Below are positions 22,792 to 30,770 of a stretch of 35,767 nt of DNA, in pieces. Source of the stretch: Leptospiraceae bacterium (lineage in GTDB: Bacteria > Spirochaetota > Leptospiria > Leptospirales > Leptonemataceae); the NCBI GenBank assembly GCA_020440915.1, contig JAGRNE010000006.1, positions 1 to 35,767 on the forward strand, read 5' to 3'. The position numbers and the translations under genes are program-made. Position 1 is the stretch's first letter; each line of letters begins with the position of its first letter. The notes beneath the pieces were generated by a model, which was given only the letters and a program-made list of their open reading frames with translations, searched no databases and was not told the origin of the DNA.

Positions 22792-23118
22792 ATGGAAAAC
22801 ATGAATTTTTCGGACATTTTCAAGAACCTGGGCGGCATGAAGTCCAAAATGGAAGAGGCGAAAAAACGCATCGAGCGAATTAGCGTTACCGGTGAAGCCG
22901 GGGCCGGAATGGTGAGCGCCCGAATGGATGGTTCCGGAAAGGTGACTTCCATAAGCGTCGATGAGCGACTTCTGGATCCAAAGGAAAAGGATCTTATGGA
23001 AGAGCTGGTGGTGAGCGCCATTAACGATGCCCAGACGAAGATGAAAGAAGCGGTTTCCCATGAAATTCGCTCGGCCACCGGTATGGATCTGCCCGGTCTG
23101 GGCGGGATGTTTGGCTAA
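22792..23118 (+). CDS. ybaB: YbaB/EbfC nucleoid-associated protein
   Basis: A 108-residue DNA-binding protein of the YbaB/EbfC family: an N-terminal helix region (MKSKMEEAKKRIERI), the beta core with GMVSARMDGSGKVTSISVDERLL, and a C-terminal helix leading to GLGGMFG. It binds DNA as a dimer and is encoded between dnaX and recR in most bacteria, as here. GGAG lies about nine bases before the ATG. Its stop shares a base with the recR start (TAATG), which implies translational coupling. Confidence 0.95.
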   Translation: MENMNFSDIFKNLGGMKSKMEEAKKRIERISVTGEAGAGMVSARMDGSGKVTSISVDERLLDPKEKDLMEELVVSAINDAQTKMKEAVSHEIRSATGMDLPGLGGMFG

Positions 23119-23714
23119 TGCATTTTCCTGCGCTAGAGCAGCTTGTGGATATTCTGGGATCTCTGCCAGGGATCGGCAAAAAGTCAGCCCGCAGAATAGC
23201 ATTTCATATCCTGAAGTCCGATCCGGAAGTAAGTAAACGACTGAGCGAGAGTATATTCACTTTGCGACGAGAAGTCCGCTTCTGCGAGCAGTGCGGCGGT
23301 CTTTCGCAATCGAAACTTTGTCATATCTGCGACGATGGCTCCAGAAATCAGCGATTGCTCTGCGTGGTAGAAGATCCTTCAGATATTTTCTCCATCGAAG
23401 ACACCGGGGAATTCAATGGGCTGTATCATGTTTTGATGGGCGCCCTTTCTCCGCTGGACGGTATCGGCCCGGAGGATCTGCGAATCGAAGAACTATCTAG
23501 CAGAATCGAAACGCATCCCTTTGATGAAATCTTTCTGGCCACAAATCCCACGCTGGAAGGAGATGCCACGGCCCACTATATTTCGGAACTGTTTGCTCGA
23601 CGAGGCTTTCGCTTTACGCGTATTTCCCATGGCATTGCTACAGGAGCCAGCATCGAATATGCGGATCGGGGCACACTCGCCAGATCGATTCGCGAACGAA
23701 AATCCCTGGAGTAG
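23118..23714 (+). CDS. recR: Recombination mediator RecR
   Basis: A 198-residue protein of RecFOR recombinational repair that helps load RecA onto SSB-coated single-stranded DNA. Order of parts: helix-hairpin-helix (LPGIGKKSARRIAFHIL, 16-32), zinc finger C56-xx-C59-x8-C68-xx-C71, Toprim domain from RLLCVVEDPSDIFSIEDTG (79-97) through HVLMGALSPLDGIGP and ATNPTLEGDATAHYI, and the Walker-like C-terminus with HGIATGASIEYAD. Length is typical (about 200). It is the last gene of dnaX-ybaB-recR and overlaps ybaB by one base. Confidence 0.97.
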   Translation: MHFPALEQLVDILGSLPGIGKKSARRIAFHILKSDPEVSKRLSESIFTLRREVRFCEQCGGLSQSKLCHICDDGSRNQRLLCVVEDPSDIFSIEDTGEFNGLYHVLMGALSPLDGIGPEDLRIEELSSRIETHPFDEIFLATNPTLEGDATAHYISELFARRGFRFTRISHGIATGASIEYADRGTLARSIRERKSLE

Positions 23715-23765
23715 GCAGCGGGGATCGCAGAGCAGCCCTTTCTCGGCCGGCATCCCATCTGAGCC

Positions 23766-24767
23766 TCAGGTTTTCTGTTCTTGCATTGTGGATCGGGAAG
23801 TAATGAATACTCCGGTCAGCACCACCGCCGCACCCAGCCACTGGTAAAGATGCGGCCATGAACCCAGGAATATAGAAACGATCATCGCAAATACAGGGAC
23901 AAGGTTTATGAAGACGGAGGCCCGGGGAGCGCCCAGCGCCCGGACTCCCTGATACCAGAACAGAAATGCGATGCCAGAAGCGAAGAATCCAAGGTAGATC
24001 AGGTGCAACCAGAGAATAACATGCTCCGGCTGCAGCAACAAATGAAACTCAGCAGTTAAAAGCGATAGGGAATCGCTGCCAGCAGAAACATCCGTAGAGT
24101 TCATGGCCTGCAGGGCAGGCGAAGCAAGACCGGGGATGCCGGTAAAAAGCCCCATACCTTCCATGACACCGAGCGGAAAAAGCAAAAGAGCGCCAATGAT
24201 GCATGCAACCGTAGTAGTACCGAGCACGGGCTGGGACTTCAGAACCTCCCGTCCTTTCACCGAATAGAAGGCCCAGCAAATGCTGGCCCCGAAGATAAAG
24301 ATATCTCCTGGATGAAAGTCCAACCCCAGAATGGTTTCCAGAGAACCCCGGGAAAAAACAAGCAGCAAGCCACAGAAAGAAAGCGCGATACCCATCCATC
24401 GCTGCAGACCGGAATGCTCTCTTTTCCAGAGACTGCTGATGAGCGCCGTAACAGCAGGATTGGCCGCCACAATGAGCGATCCCGTTACAGGATCACTGAG
24501 CTTGATACCGGTGAAGAAGCAAACATTGTAGAGCAAGACACCTACCACACCCAGAAAGAGAAGATCCAGGCGATTGCGAAGGCCGCGAAAGGAAGGCCAT
24601 CCACCATAGATCTGCGTCAACACCGAAAGAAAGAGGCTGGCAAAGAAGAAGCGGAAGAAAGCGGAAAGGTACACTGGAAAGACCTGCACCACTGCCGTTA
24701 CGGAATAGAAGGCCAGGGCCCAGAAAAATGCCGTGGCGCAAAGCCGTATGTAGAAGCCAATATACAC
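23766..24767 (-). CDS. EamA/DMT-family permease
   Basis: A 333-residue membrane protein with about ten hydrophobic segments arranged as two EamA repeats. The first repeat ends near GSLETILGL; family features include ANPAVTALISSL (after TM4) and GVRALGAPRASVFINLVPVFAMI (TM8-9), the usual ANPxxxALI and LxPVxAxL patterns. An unusual soluble insert (about residues 215-250, including NSTDVSAGSDS) sits before TM8. Transported substrate unknown; relatives export amino acids or metabolites. The frame starts with GTG at 24767; no strong Shine-Dalgarno. It is convergent with recR. Confidence 0.85.
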   Translation of the reverse strand: MYIGFYIRLCATAFFWALAFYSVTAVVQVFPVYLSAFFRFFFASLFLSVLTQIYGGWPSFRGLRNRLDLLFLGVVGVLLYNVCFFTGIKLSDPVTGSLIVAANPAVTALISSLWKREHSGLQRWMGIALSFCGLLLVFSRGSLETILGLDFHPGDIFIFGASICWAFYSVKGREVLKSQPVLGTTTVACIIGALLLFPLGVMEGMGLFTGIPGLASPALQAMNSTDVSAGSDSLSLLTAEFHLLLQPEHVILWLHLIYLGFFASGIAFLFWYQGVRALGAPRASVFINLVPVFAMIVSIFLGSWPHLYQWLGAAVVLTGVFITSRSTMQEQKT

Positions 24768-24880
24768 TTTTGTCAGTCCGGATGAGCGGGACTCAAAGAC
24801 AAGTGGATTGCGAAGACCAGGTGCTTGTCATTCAAGAACGAAAAGAAAACCTGTTTCCATGAATGGCTCGGATTTAAGGC

Positions 24881-25234
24881 TTGCAATGTATCATCGAAGA
24901 TTCTTTTTTGCCGTTCGCATTTCTGATAGTAATCAGTCATGGCTTCGTCGTCGCATCCTACGAGCCCTGGTGGGGCGGCCACAGTCTGGGACCTCGTCTG
25001 CTTAGCGATCTGATCCCCCTGTTCCTGTATGCGATCATACCTTTTGTTCGTCGCATGCATTTCTCCCGTCCTTTGCTTTCTCTGGCTCTCCTGGTCTGCA
25101 TGGCCTTTTCTGCTATAGTTCATATTCCGTGCATCCTTGTGCCCGAAATTGGCGACTGGAATCGCAGCCCCGGAGACATTAATCTGGCGCAGGAAAGGGT
25201 ATGGGACCTGGACGATCTGCAATGGGCCAGATAG
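24881..25234 (+). pseudogene. Remnant: C-terminal part of a multi-spanning membrane protein
   Basis: About 117 codons are open, from just after an in-frame TAA at 24875-24877. The product has hydrophobic segments with VASYEPWWGGHSLGPRLLSD between them, like the YxWWGGxSxGPRxL loop before the last segments of large glycosyltransferase-39-like envelope proteins, and then a periplasmic-style tail (NRSPGDINLAQERVWDLDDLQ) ending in AR. Proteins with this loop normally have several hundred preceding residues, which are missing; the only possible starts are poor (TTG at 24881) and no other frame in 24768-24880 supplies the rest. I read it as a 3' fragment of a lost gene, cut close to the DMT permease start. 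A short functional gene is less likely. Confidence 0.55.
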
Positions 25235-25334
25235 ATCTGGGGCTCTGAGCAAGGTCAAATACTCAAGACAGCCTGCACTTGCGAGCGGTGCAAACAGAAC
25301 GGACCAGCTAATGAATGCCGGGTGAGCCCGTAAT

Positions 25335-26594
25335 TCAAATGGTCCTGGATTTTCGCATCCTTAGCTGCACGCGATTGCGAAATCGCACTTTCTTCACGAG
25401 AGCTTCATAGTAGGTCTCTTCCAGCCGGGAAACCACCGACTCCCAACTGGCAGCTTCAGCCACTTCAAGAGCGGAACTCCTCAGCGTTGCAAATCTGGAT
25501 TTTTCGCTTACGGAAAGCTCTGCCAGAGCGCGGGCCGCCGAAACGTACCGTGCGTCGGAGTCCCCGGAGCAAATCCAGGCGCTCCGGCCATGATCCATCA
25601 ACTCCCTGGCTGCTCCTCTGTCATAGGCAAGGATGGCAAGTCCGCTGGCTGCCGCCTCTGTGACTACGTTGCCAAATGTGTCGGTAAGGCTGGGAAAAAG
25701 AAAGATGTCGCTACTGGCATAATGAGCAGAAAGATCCTCTCCGGAAAGAAAACCGGTAAAGAATAGATCAGGATTCTCTCTCTCCAGTCGGGAACGTTCT
25801 GGTCCATCGCCTACCAGAACCATCCTGGCTTCCGGACGGATTTCTTTAATGGCCCGAAAGCTACGAATGGCCAGATCAATATTTTTTTCCGGCGCCAGTC
25901 TACCGGCATACAGCACCAGAAGACCACCCTCCACGTCGTATCGCGCTCTCAGCTTGTTGCTTCTGTGCTGCGGACTGTAGAGCTGGGTGTCCACTCCGCG
26001 GCCAATCACAGAAACCCTCTTGAAACCGGCTCGAGTAAGTTCATCTTTCATGAAGGCAGTGGGCACCAGAGTCCTTCCGGTAAGATTATGAAAAGTGCGA
26101 AGGTACCAGGAAACCCGGCGCCCCAGAGAAGCCATTCCGTAATAGTGAAAATACTGATCAAAATGAGTGCGATAATCGCTAATTGTAGGAATCCCCAGGG
26201 AACGAGCGGCCAGAAGTGCGTTAAGACCCAGAGGACCTTCGGTAATTATATGGACCAGATCCGGCCTATTTTTGCGAAAGCGAGCCCGGAAGAAATGAGG
26301 GCTGGCCAGTCCAACCTGGACCTCCCTATAAAAAGGCATCCGCAAACCAGAACACAGGTGTTCTTCGCCGCCCTCCTTACCTTTCTTGCGAAATAGGATG
26401 CCAGTCATGGAATCCAGAGCACGGGAGAATGCAGGGGAACTATCCGACTCCTGGGCGGGCCGAAACACCGAAACGCGATGACCCCGCTCCTTGATTCCGC
26501 GGATCATGCGATCCAGGCTACGAGTAACCCCATTGACTTCTGGAAGAAAGGTTTCTGAAACGATGGCAATCTTGAGCCGGTTTCCGGACTGCAT
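25335..26594 (-). CDS. GT4-family glycosyltransferase (MgtA/PimB-like)
   Basis: A 419-residue retaining glycosyltransferase of GT-B fold. N-terminal domain: IAIVSETFLPEVNGVTRSL (9-27), the acceptor-side glycine loop typical of the lipid mannosyltransferase group, and LVHIITEGPLGLNALLAA. C-terminal domain: LLVLYAGRLAPEKNIDLAI (about 227-245), MVLVGDGPE, and the nucleotide-sugar site FPSLTDTFGNVVTEAAASGL with the EX7E-type Glu. The closest familiar proteins transfer mannose or a similar sugar to a membrane lipid, so envelope glycolipid synthesis is likely; donor and acceptor cannot be deduced. The C-terminus is basic (KKVRFRNRVQLRMRKSR), suggesting membrane contact. No close Shine-Dalgarno. Confidence 0.88.
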   Translation of the reverse strand: MQSGNRLKIAIVSETFLPEVNGVTRSLDRMIRGIKERGHRVSVFRPAQESDSSPAFSRALDSMTGILFRKKGKEGGEEHLCSGLRMPFYREVQVGLASPHFFRARFRKNRPDLVHIITEGPLGLNALLAARSLGIPTISDYRTHFDQYFHYYGMASLGRRVSWYLRTFHNLTGRTLVPTAFMKDELTRAGFKRVSVIGRGVDTQLYSPQHRSNKLRARYDVEGGLLVLYAGRLAPEKNIDLAIRSFRAIKEIRPEARMVLVGDGPERSRLERENPDLFFTGFLSGEDLSAHYASSDIFLFPSLTDTFGNVVTEAAASGLAILAYDRGAARELMDHGRSAWICSGDSDARYVSAARALAELSVSEKSRFATLRSSALEVAEAASWESVVSRLEETYYEALVKKVRFRNRVQLRMRKSRTI

Positions 26595-26749
26595 GAAAGA
26601 AAGATGGATACCTTCCTATACGATTGGATGTACTATTTGTGTCATTTCCATGAATCCAGGTCCGCATCCCAATATCCTGCAGCGCCGGGCCCTGGTTTAC
26701 CTGGCTGGTGCCTTTCAATTCTGGATTGCGGAAAAATCGGAAATGAAAA

Positions 26750-28084
26750 TCAGCGGAGCCGAAATACCGGCACCGCCTCCTTGCGGCCCCGTACCTGTAT
26801 GGGCTCCAGCATCTCCCCATGCACTTCCAGCCCGGCTTCAGCCGCATCCTTTCGCACGGTTTCGGATATCAACAGGGAGCTGCCGAATTTCTTATTCATC
26901 TGCTCCAGACGGGATGCTACGTTCACAGTATCGCCAATGATTGTGTACTCTTTTCTTCGATAGGAACCCACGTTTCCAGTCACTGCGGGACCGGCATGTA
27001 ATCCGATGCCTACAGCGGTGGGATGGATCTTGCCGCTATCATTCCATTTTTCAAGGGCAGCGAGGATCTGGGTGGCTGCCTGAATGGCATTTCTGGAGTC
27101 CCTTCCGTCGGAAATGGGAGCGCCAAAAACTGCCATGAATCCGTCTCCCAGAAACTTGTTGATGATTCCATTGTTGTCATTTATGGAATCGATCATGAAG
27201 TCGAAGAGCGTATTCAAATACTCCACCACTTCATCCGGACTCCGGTCCTCGGAAAAGGCAGTGAAATTGCGAATGTCCAGAAACATGACGCATACATGCC
27301 TGGTTTCGCTTTCCAGCTCTGTTTGCTGATCCAGAAGCTTCTCCACCACTTCCGGCGAAACGTGAGCTCCAAACATCTCCACCACTCGATTTCTTTCTTC
27401 CACCGAACTCAGGGAGCGCATAAATCCGTTTCTTAATTCCACTGCCACGTACGCGGCCACAAAACCAGAAGCAATGTACATCAACACCTTGGCCACATGA
27501 AAGGGAGCAAAAGCCAGAGCGGTGCCGCCGCCCACAGCAGGATCCAAAACCAATCCAGAAGAAACCAGCTCCGGCTGATAATACATAACCAGCAAAGCGT
27601 ACTCAATTCCGGCCACAAATCCGGTAAAGACGCTGAGCCGGTACTGCAGACGCATTGTAGAAAGCATTATGAAGAAGAAATAGGCATAGCTGGGCGGGCT
27701 GTAGATGGCTTCCAGGGGATGCACAAGGTCGGTGAAAGCCAGAATCATGAATGTGGGAATGCTCGTTTCTATGAAAGCATTGGCAAAGCGACTCACCATA
27801 GGAACCGGACGGTTCCGCTTGAGAAAGTACCTGAAGCCATAGTAAGCCAGAACTTCATAGGCCAGGGCAACGGCCAGGGTAAGCATAGCGTAACGTAGTT
27901 GCCAGTACTGGAAATTCTCCGGCCCAACCAGGAAGCGGGCAAACAAAGAAAGTCCAAAGACTACTATAAATAGTCCGGCCAGAAGATAGGCAATGATCCG
28001 AACTCGCTTGATCTCCGATCGCAAGATTTCCCGAGAAAAGGCCTCCTCTCCAGAAAGGGCAGAACTTTGGCCAAAGGATTCCAT
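26750..28084 (-). CDS. Membrane-anchored class III adenylate cyclase
   Basis: A 444-residue cyclase that makes cAMP from ATP. Residues about 28-215 hold six hydrophobic segments; residues about 225-255 are the linker helix; the catalytic domain is about 258-444. Metal-binding Asp270 (MFLDIRNFT) and Asp314 (NKFLGDGFMA) are present. Lys310 and Asp385 (IIGDTVN) occupy the adenine-selecting positions, and Asn388 and Arg392 (NVASRLE) the transition-state positions, so it should be an active adenylate rather than guanylate cyclase. Numbering is from ATG 28084; a TTG at 28123 could extend it by 13 residues. Neither has a clear Shine-Dalgarno. It is divergent from the acyl-CoA desaturase. No cAMP receptor is in the window. 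Confidence 0.9.
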   Translation of the reverse strand: MESFGQSSALSGEEAFSREILRSEIKRVRIIAYLLAGLFIVVFGLSLFARFLVGPENFQYWQLRYAMLTLAVALAYEVLAYYGFRYFLKRNRPVPMVSRFANAFIETSIPTFMILAFTDLVHPLEAIYSPPSYAYFFFIMLSTMRLQYRLSVFTGFVAGIEYALLVMYYQPELVSSGLVLDPAVGGGTALAFAPFHVAKVLMYIASGFVAAYVAVELRNGFMRSLSSVEERNRVVEMFGAHVSPEVVEKLLDQQTELESETRHVCVMFLDIRNFTAFSEDRSPDEVVEYLNTLFDFMIDSINDNNGIINKFLGDGFMAVFGAPISDGRDSRNAIQAATQILAALEKWNDSGKIHPTAVGIGLHAGPAVTGNVGSYRRKEYTIIGDTVNVASRLEQMNKKFGSSLLISETVRKDAAEAGLEVHGEMLEPIQVRGRKEAVPVFRLR

Positions 28085-28225
28085 GACGGGAAGGTGTGGA
28101 ACGTGCGCGGGCCGGCCAGCCAAAACAGGAAAAATGGAAAAAAATCTGCAACCGGAACGCGGGCCGGCGGTCCCACTCAGTAAGCCGCTAAGAATTCGGC
28201 TTTCCCTTTTTCAGGAGCGACAAAA

Positions 28226-29374
28226 ATGAAATGGAATGAAATAAACTGGCCCACTCTGCTCTTTTTTATCCTCAGCCCTATCGGGGCCATTGCAGGTGTG
28301 GTCTACGTAGCAATGTATATTGGCTTTCATCCGGCCACCATTGCGCTTACGGTATTCATGATATTTGCCACCGGCATTGGAATTACCGGCGGATATCACA
28401 GACTCTTTTCGCATAAGAGCTACGAGGCTTCCAAATTGGTACGCTGGCTCTATGTATTCTTTGGTTCCGCGGCGCTGGAAATGAGCGTTATAGAATGGTC
28501 CTACGACCATAGAAACCATCATCGCTATGTGGATCATGAAAAAGACCCATATGCCATTACAAAAGGCTTCTGGTTTGCTCATATCCTCTGGCTTTTCCGA
28601 AAACGAGGAACTGGCAACCGGGAAGAAGTAGATCTGAATCTGGTGGCAGACCTCTGGAAGGATCCAGTGCTTCGCTTTCAACATCGATTCTATATCCCTA
28701 TCGCACTTCTTACGTCCTTCCTTTTCCCGGCTGCTATCGCTTCTTTATGGGGCGACTTCACCGGAGGATTGTTGATCGCAGGACTGGCCCGCACCGTATG
28801 GGTGCATCAAGCCACCTTCTGCATCAACTCCGTCTGTCACTTCCTGGGCAGCCAGCCCTACTCGGATCGTCATACAGCCAGGGATTCCTGGATTACAGCC
28901 CTGGTTACCTACGGCGAAGGTTATCATAACTATCACCACGAATTCCCGGTGGACTACCGTAACGGAATTCGCCGCTGGCAGTATGATCCTACCAAATGGC
29001 TGATTTTCGCAATGAGCAAAGTTGGCCTGGTGTGGAATCTGAAACGGATTCCGGACGAAAAGATTCTGGCAGCCAAAATGGAAATGCGAGAAAAGAAACT
29101 GGCGGCCCTCGCCGAGAAGAAGTTCGCCGCAGCAGGATTCGCCGAATCCATCGCCGCCATGAAAGAAAGCGGCGAACGTACCCTGGTGCGAATTCAGGAG
29201 CGATTCGATGCCCTGGCTTCCAGCATGAAAGAGATGCGAAAAGAAAAGAAATCCGGATCCGAAATCAAGGATCTGAGAAAGAAACTGATTCGCACCTATC
29301 GACTGCATGAGCAAAAAGCAATTGAATTGATGCGCGAGATCCAGCGAGGACCACGGGCAGCCGCGGCGGCCTGA
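28226..29374 (+). CDS. Acyl-CoA Δ9-type desaturase with C-terminal charged extension
   Basis: A 382-residue integral membrane desaturase of the stearoyl-CoA desaturase type. Histidine boxes are H58-RLFS-H63, H95-RN-HH99 and H234-NY-HH238, with the extra ligand region NSVCHFLG (201-208) that belongs to the OLE1/SCD class. Membrane segments lie near 10-30, 36-52, 72-86, 155-175 and 178-198. Beyond about residue 275 the enzyme core ends; residues 280-382 are a highly charged helical extension (Lys/Glu/Arg/Ala rich) without the haem-binding HPGG motif of a cytochrome b5 domain. An AGGAG lies nine bases before ATG 28226, and a strong terminator follows. Together with the TetR-linked desaturase it gives the organism oxygen-dependent unsaturation. 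Confidence 0.92.
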   Translation: MKWNEINWPTLLFFILSPIGAIAGVVYVAMYIGFHPATIALTVFMIFATGIGITGGYHRLFSHKSYEASKLVRWLYVFFGSAALEMSVIEWSYDHRNHHRYVDHEKDPYAITKGFWFAHILWLFRKRGTGNREEVDLNLVADLWKDPVLRFQHRFYIPIALLTSFLFPAAIASLWGDFTGGLLIAGLARTVWVHQATFCINSVCHFLGSQPYSDRHTARDSWITALVTYGEGYHNYHHEFPVDYRNGIRRWQYDPTKWLIFAMSKVGLVWNLKRIPDEKILAAKMEMREKKLAALAEKKFAAAGFAESIAAMKESGERTLVRIQERFDALASSMKEMRKEKKSGSEIKDLRKKLIRTYRLHEQKAIELMREIQRGPRAAAAA

Positions 29375-29426
29375 TCTCAGTTGAGATAGCATCATCCATC
29401 ATCCTTTTCCATGGGATGGTGCTAGA

Positions 29427-29451
29427 GGGCTCCGGTAACGGAGCCCTTTTT
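29427..29451 (+). terminator. Rho-independent terminator of the acyl-CoA desaturase gene
   Basis: A perfect 8-bp stem, GGGCTCCG (29427-29434) with CGGAGCCC (29439-29446), encloses a GTAA loop and is followed by five T. It lies 52 bases past the stop. Confidence 0.92.
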
Positions 29452-29517
29452 GTCATTGTGCGCTCGCGACCTCGCTGCAAAGAATTCCCTGATTTTTCCT
29501 TTTTTTCTCAAGAAGGT

Positions 29518-29556
29518 AGATCAGGATCTGCAATTATGTCACAGATCGGATATACC
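29518..29556 (+). promoter_or_regulatory. Predicted promoter and GATC-rich operator of the methyltransferase
   Basis: AGATC-AG-GATCT (29518-29529) is a palindrome. GATCTG (29525-29530) and CAGATC (29542-29547) form a second inverted repeat around an 11-base centre that contains the ATTATGTC core. CTGCAA (29528-29533) and TATACC (29551-29556), 17 bases apart, could serve as -35 and -10, which would place the transcript start almost at ATG 29565. The three GATC units overlap these elements, a layout suited to autoregulation. Confidence 0.4.
29531..29542 (+). repeat. Single distant copy of the ATTATGTC repeat
   Basis: CAATTATGTCAC matches the consensus GGATTATGTCAC of the 19.9-20.5 kb clusters in 10 of 12 positions. 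It sits inside the presumed promoter of the methyltransferase gene, nine kilobases from the main cluster. Confidence 0.5.
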
Positions 29557-29564
29557 TTTACACC

Positions 29565-30770
29565 ATGAAAAGAATCCGACCGGCCCAACCTCCCCGACCT
29601 GCCCTGCTGGATGCTCGGGCAGTAGACCAAAGCGCCCGGAATTTGCCCCTGGCCTCGGCTGTGCACGCCGATAATAACCAGGATATGTCATTTCGTTTCC
29701 TGGATCTGTTTGCTGGCATTGGCGGCATGCGACTGGCTTTTTCCCGTGCCGGCGGCCAATGCGTATTTACCTCGGAATGGGATCGCGCGGCACAAATTAC
29801 CTATGAAGCCAACTTCGGAGAAAAGCCAGAAGGCGATATTACCGCCATCGGCGCCGAAGACATTCCCGATGCAGACATTCTGGTGGGCGGATTTCCCTGC
29901 CAGCCATTCAGCATAGCCGGAGTGTCCAAAAAAAATGCTCTGGGCCGAAAACATGGCTTTGGCGACGAAACCCAGGGCACCCTGTTCTTCGACATCCTGC
30001 GAATCCTTTCTGTGAAACGGCCATCCGCCATACTTCTGGAAAATGTGAAAAACCTGCGCAGCCACGATGGAGGAAAGACCTTCCAGGTGATTGTAGAGAA
30101 CCTGGAGCGCCTGGGCTATCATCTGAAGATTGAAATCGTAAACGCTGCATCGGTACTGCCACAAAATCGAGCACGAATATTCATTGCTGGTTTTCTGGAT
30201 CCTGCCGCCGCCGAACGCTTCAGCTTTCCGGAGTCCGAGAACTTTCCCCTTCCGGACTATCTCAAGTTGCGCCCTACGCGCTGGGAGGAAGCAACTACCG
30301 ATCGATCCGCTTATCGCCCGCGTCTTGGAGACATCCTGGAAAAATCCGTGGATGCAAAGTACACGCTTTCTGACCATCTGTGGAACTATTTGCAGGCCTA
30401 TCGGGACAAGCATCGAAAGGCAGGCCACGGCTTTGGCTTCGGATTATGCGGTCCTGCCGATATTGCCCGGACCCTTTCGGCCAGGTACTACAAAGACGGA
30501 TCGGAAATTCTCATCAAGCAGCGACCCTCCAAAAGGAATCCCGGGGCGAATCCCCGACGTCTTACGCCCAACGAATGCCGACGATTGATGGGATTTCCGG
30601 AAGACTTCCAGATTGTTGTTTCGGATACGCAGGCCTACAAGCAATTTGGAAACTCGGTGGCCGTGCCTGTAGTAAGCGCCATTGCAGAAGAAATGGCCCG
30701 TTCTCTTGCTGCGGCATCCAGATCGAGACGAAAATGGCAGACCGCAGGAAAACTGGCCTCCGCCTCCTGA
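29565..30770 (+). CDS. DNA (cytosine-5) methyltransferase, Dcm-like
   Basis: A 401-residue 5mC methyltransferase with the canonical motif order: I FRFLDLFAGIGG (43-54), IV GGFPCQPFS with nucleophile Cys112, VI ENVKNL (159-164), VIII QNRARIF (200-206), a target-recognition region (about 220-330), IX RRLTPNECRRLMGFP (331-345) and X YKQFGNSVAVPVV (358-370). The block LSDHLWNYLQAYRDKH to ARTLSARYYKDGSEILI resembles the Dcm/EcoRII-like group, but the target site cannot be read. The first ATG (29565) gives a 40-residue leader without homology; ATG 29685 (MSFRFLDLF) is a serious alternative, preceded by CAGGAT. No restriction endonuclease gene is adjacent; instead a mismatch glycosylase overlaps its end by 37 bases. 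A solitary methyltransferase for gene regulation or genome marking, or one left from a restriction system, are the options. Confidence 0.93.
   Translation: MKRIRPAQPPRPALLDARAVDQSARNLPLASAVHADNNQDMSFRFLDLFAGIGGMRLAFSRAGGQCVFTSEWDRAAQITYEANFGEKPEGDITAIGAEDIPDADILVGGFPCQPFSIAGVSKKNALGRKHGFGDETQGTLFFDILRILSVKRPSAILLENVKNLRSHDGGKTFQVIVENLERLGYHLKIEIVNAASVLPQNRARIFIAGFLDPAAAERFSFPESENFPLPDYLKLRPTRWEEATTDRSAYRPRLGDILEKSVDAKYTLSDHLWNYLQAYRDKHRKAGHGFGFGLCGPADIARTLSARYYKDGSEILIKQRPSKRNPGANPRRLTPNECRRLMGFPEDFQIVVSDTQAYKQFGNSVAVPVVSAIAEEMARSLAAASRSRRKWQTAGKLASAS

Noticed and set aside
24773-25258. Reverse frame of 161 codons opposite the membrane-protein remnant
   Set aside because: Polar, Gln/Lys-rich without domain, whereas the forward strand shows membrane segments with a recognisable loop.
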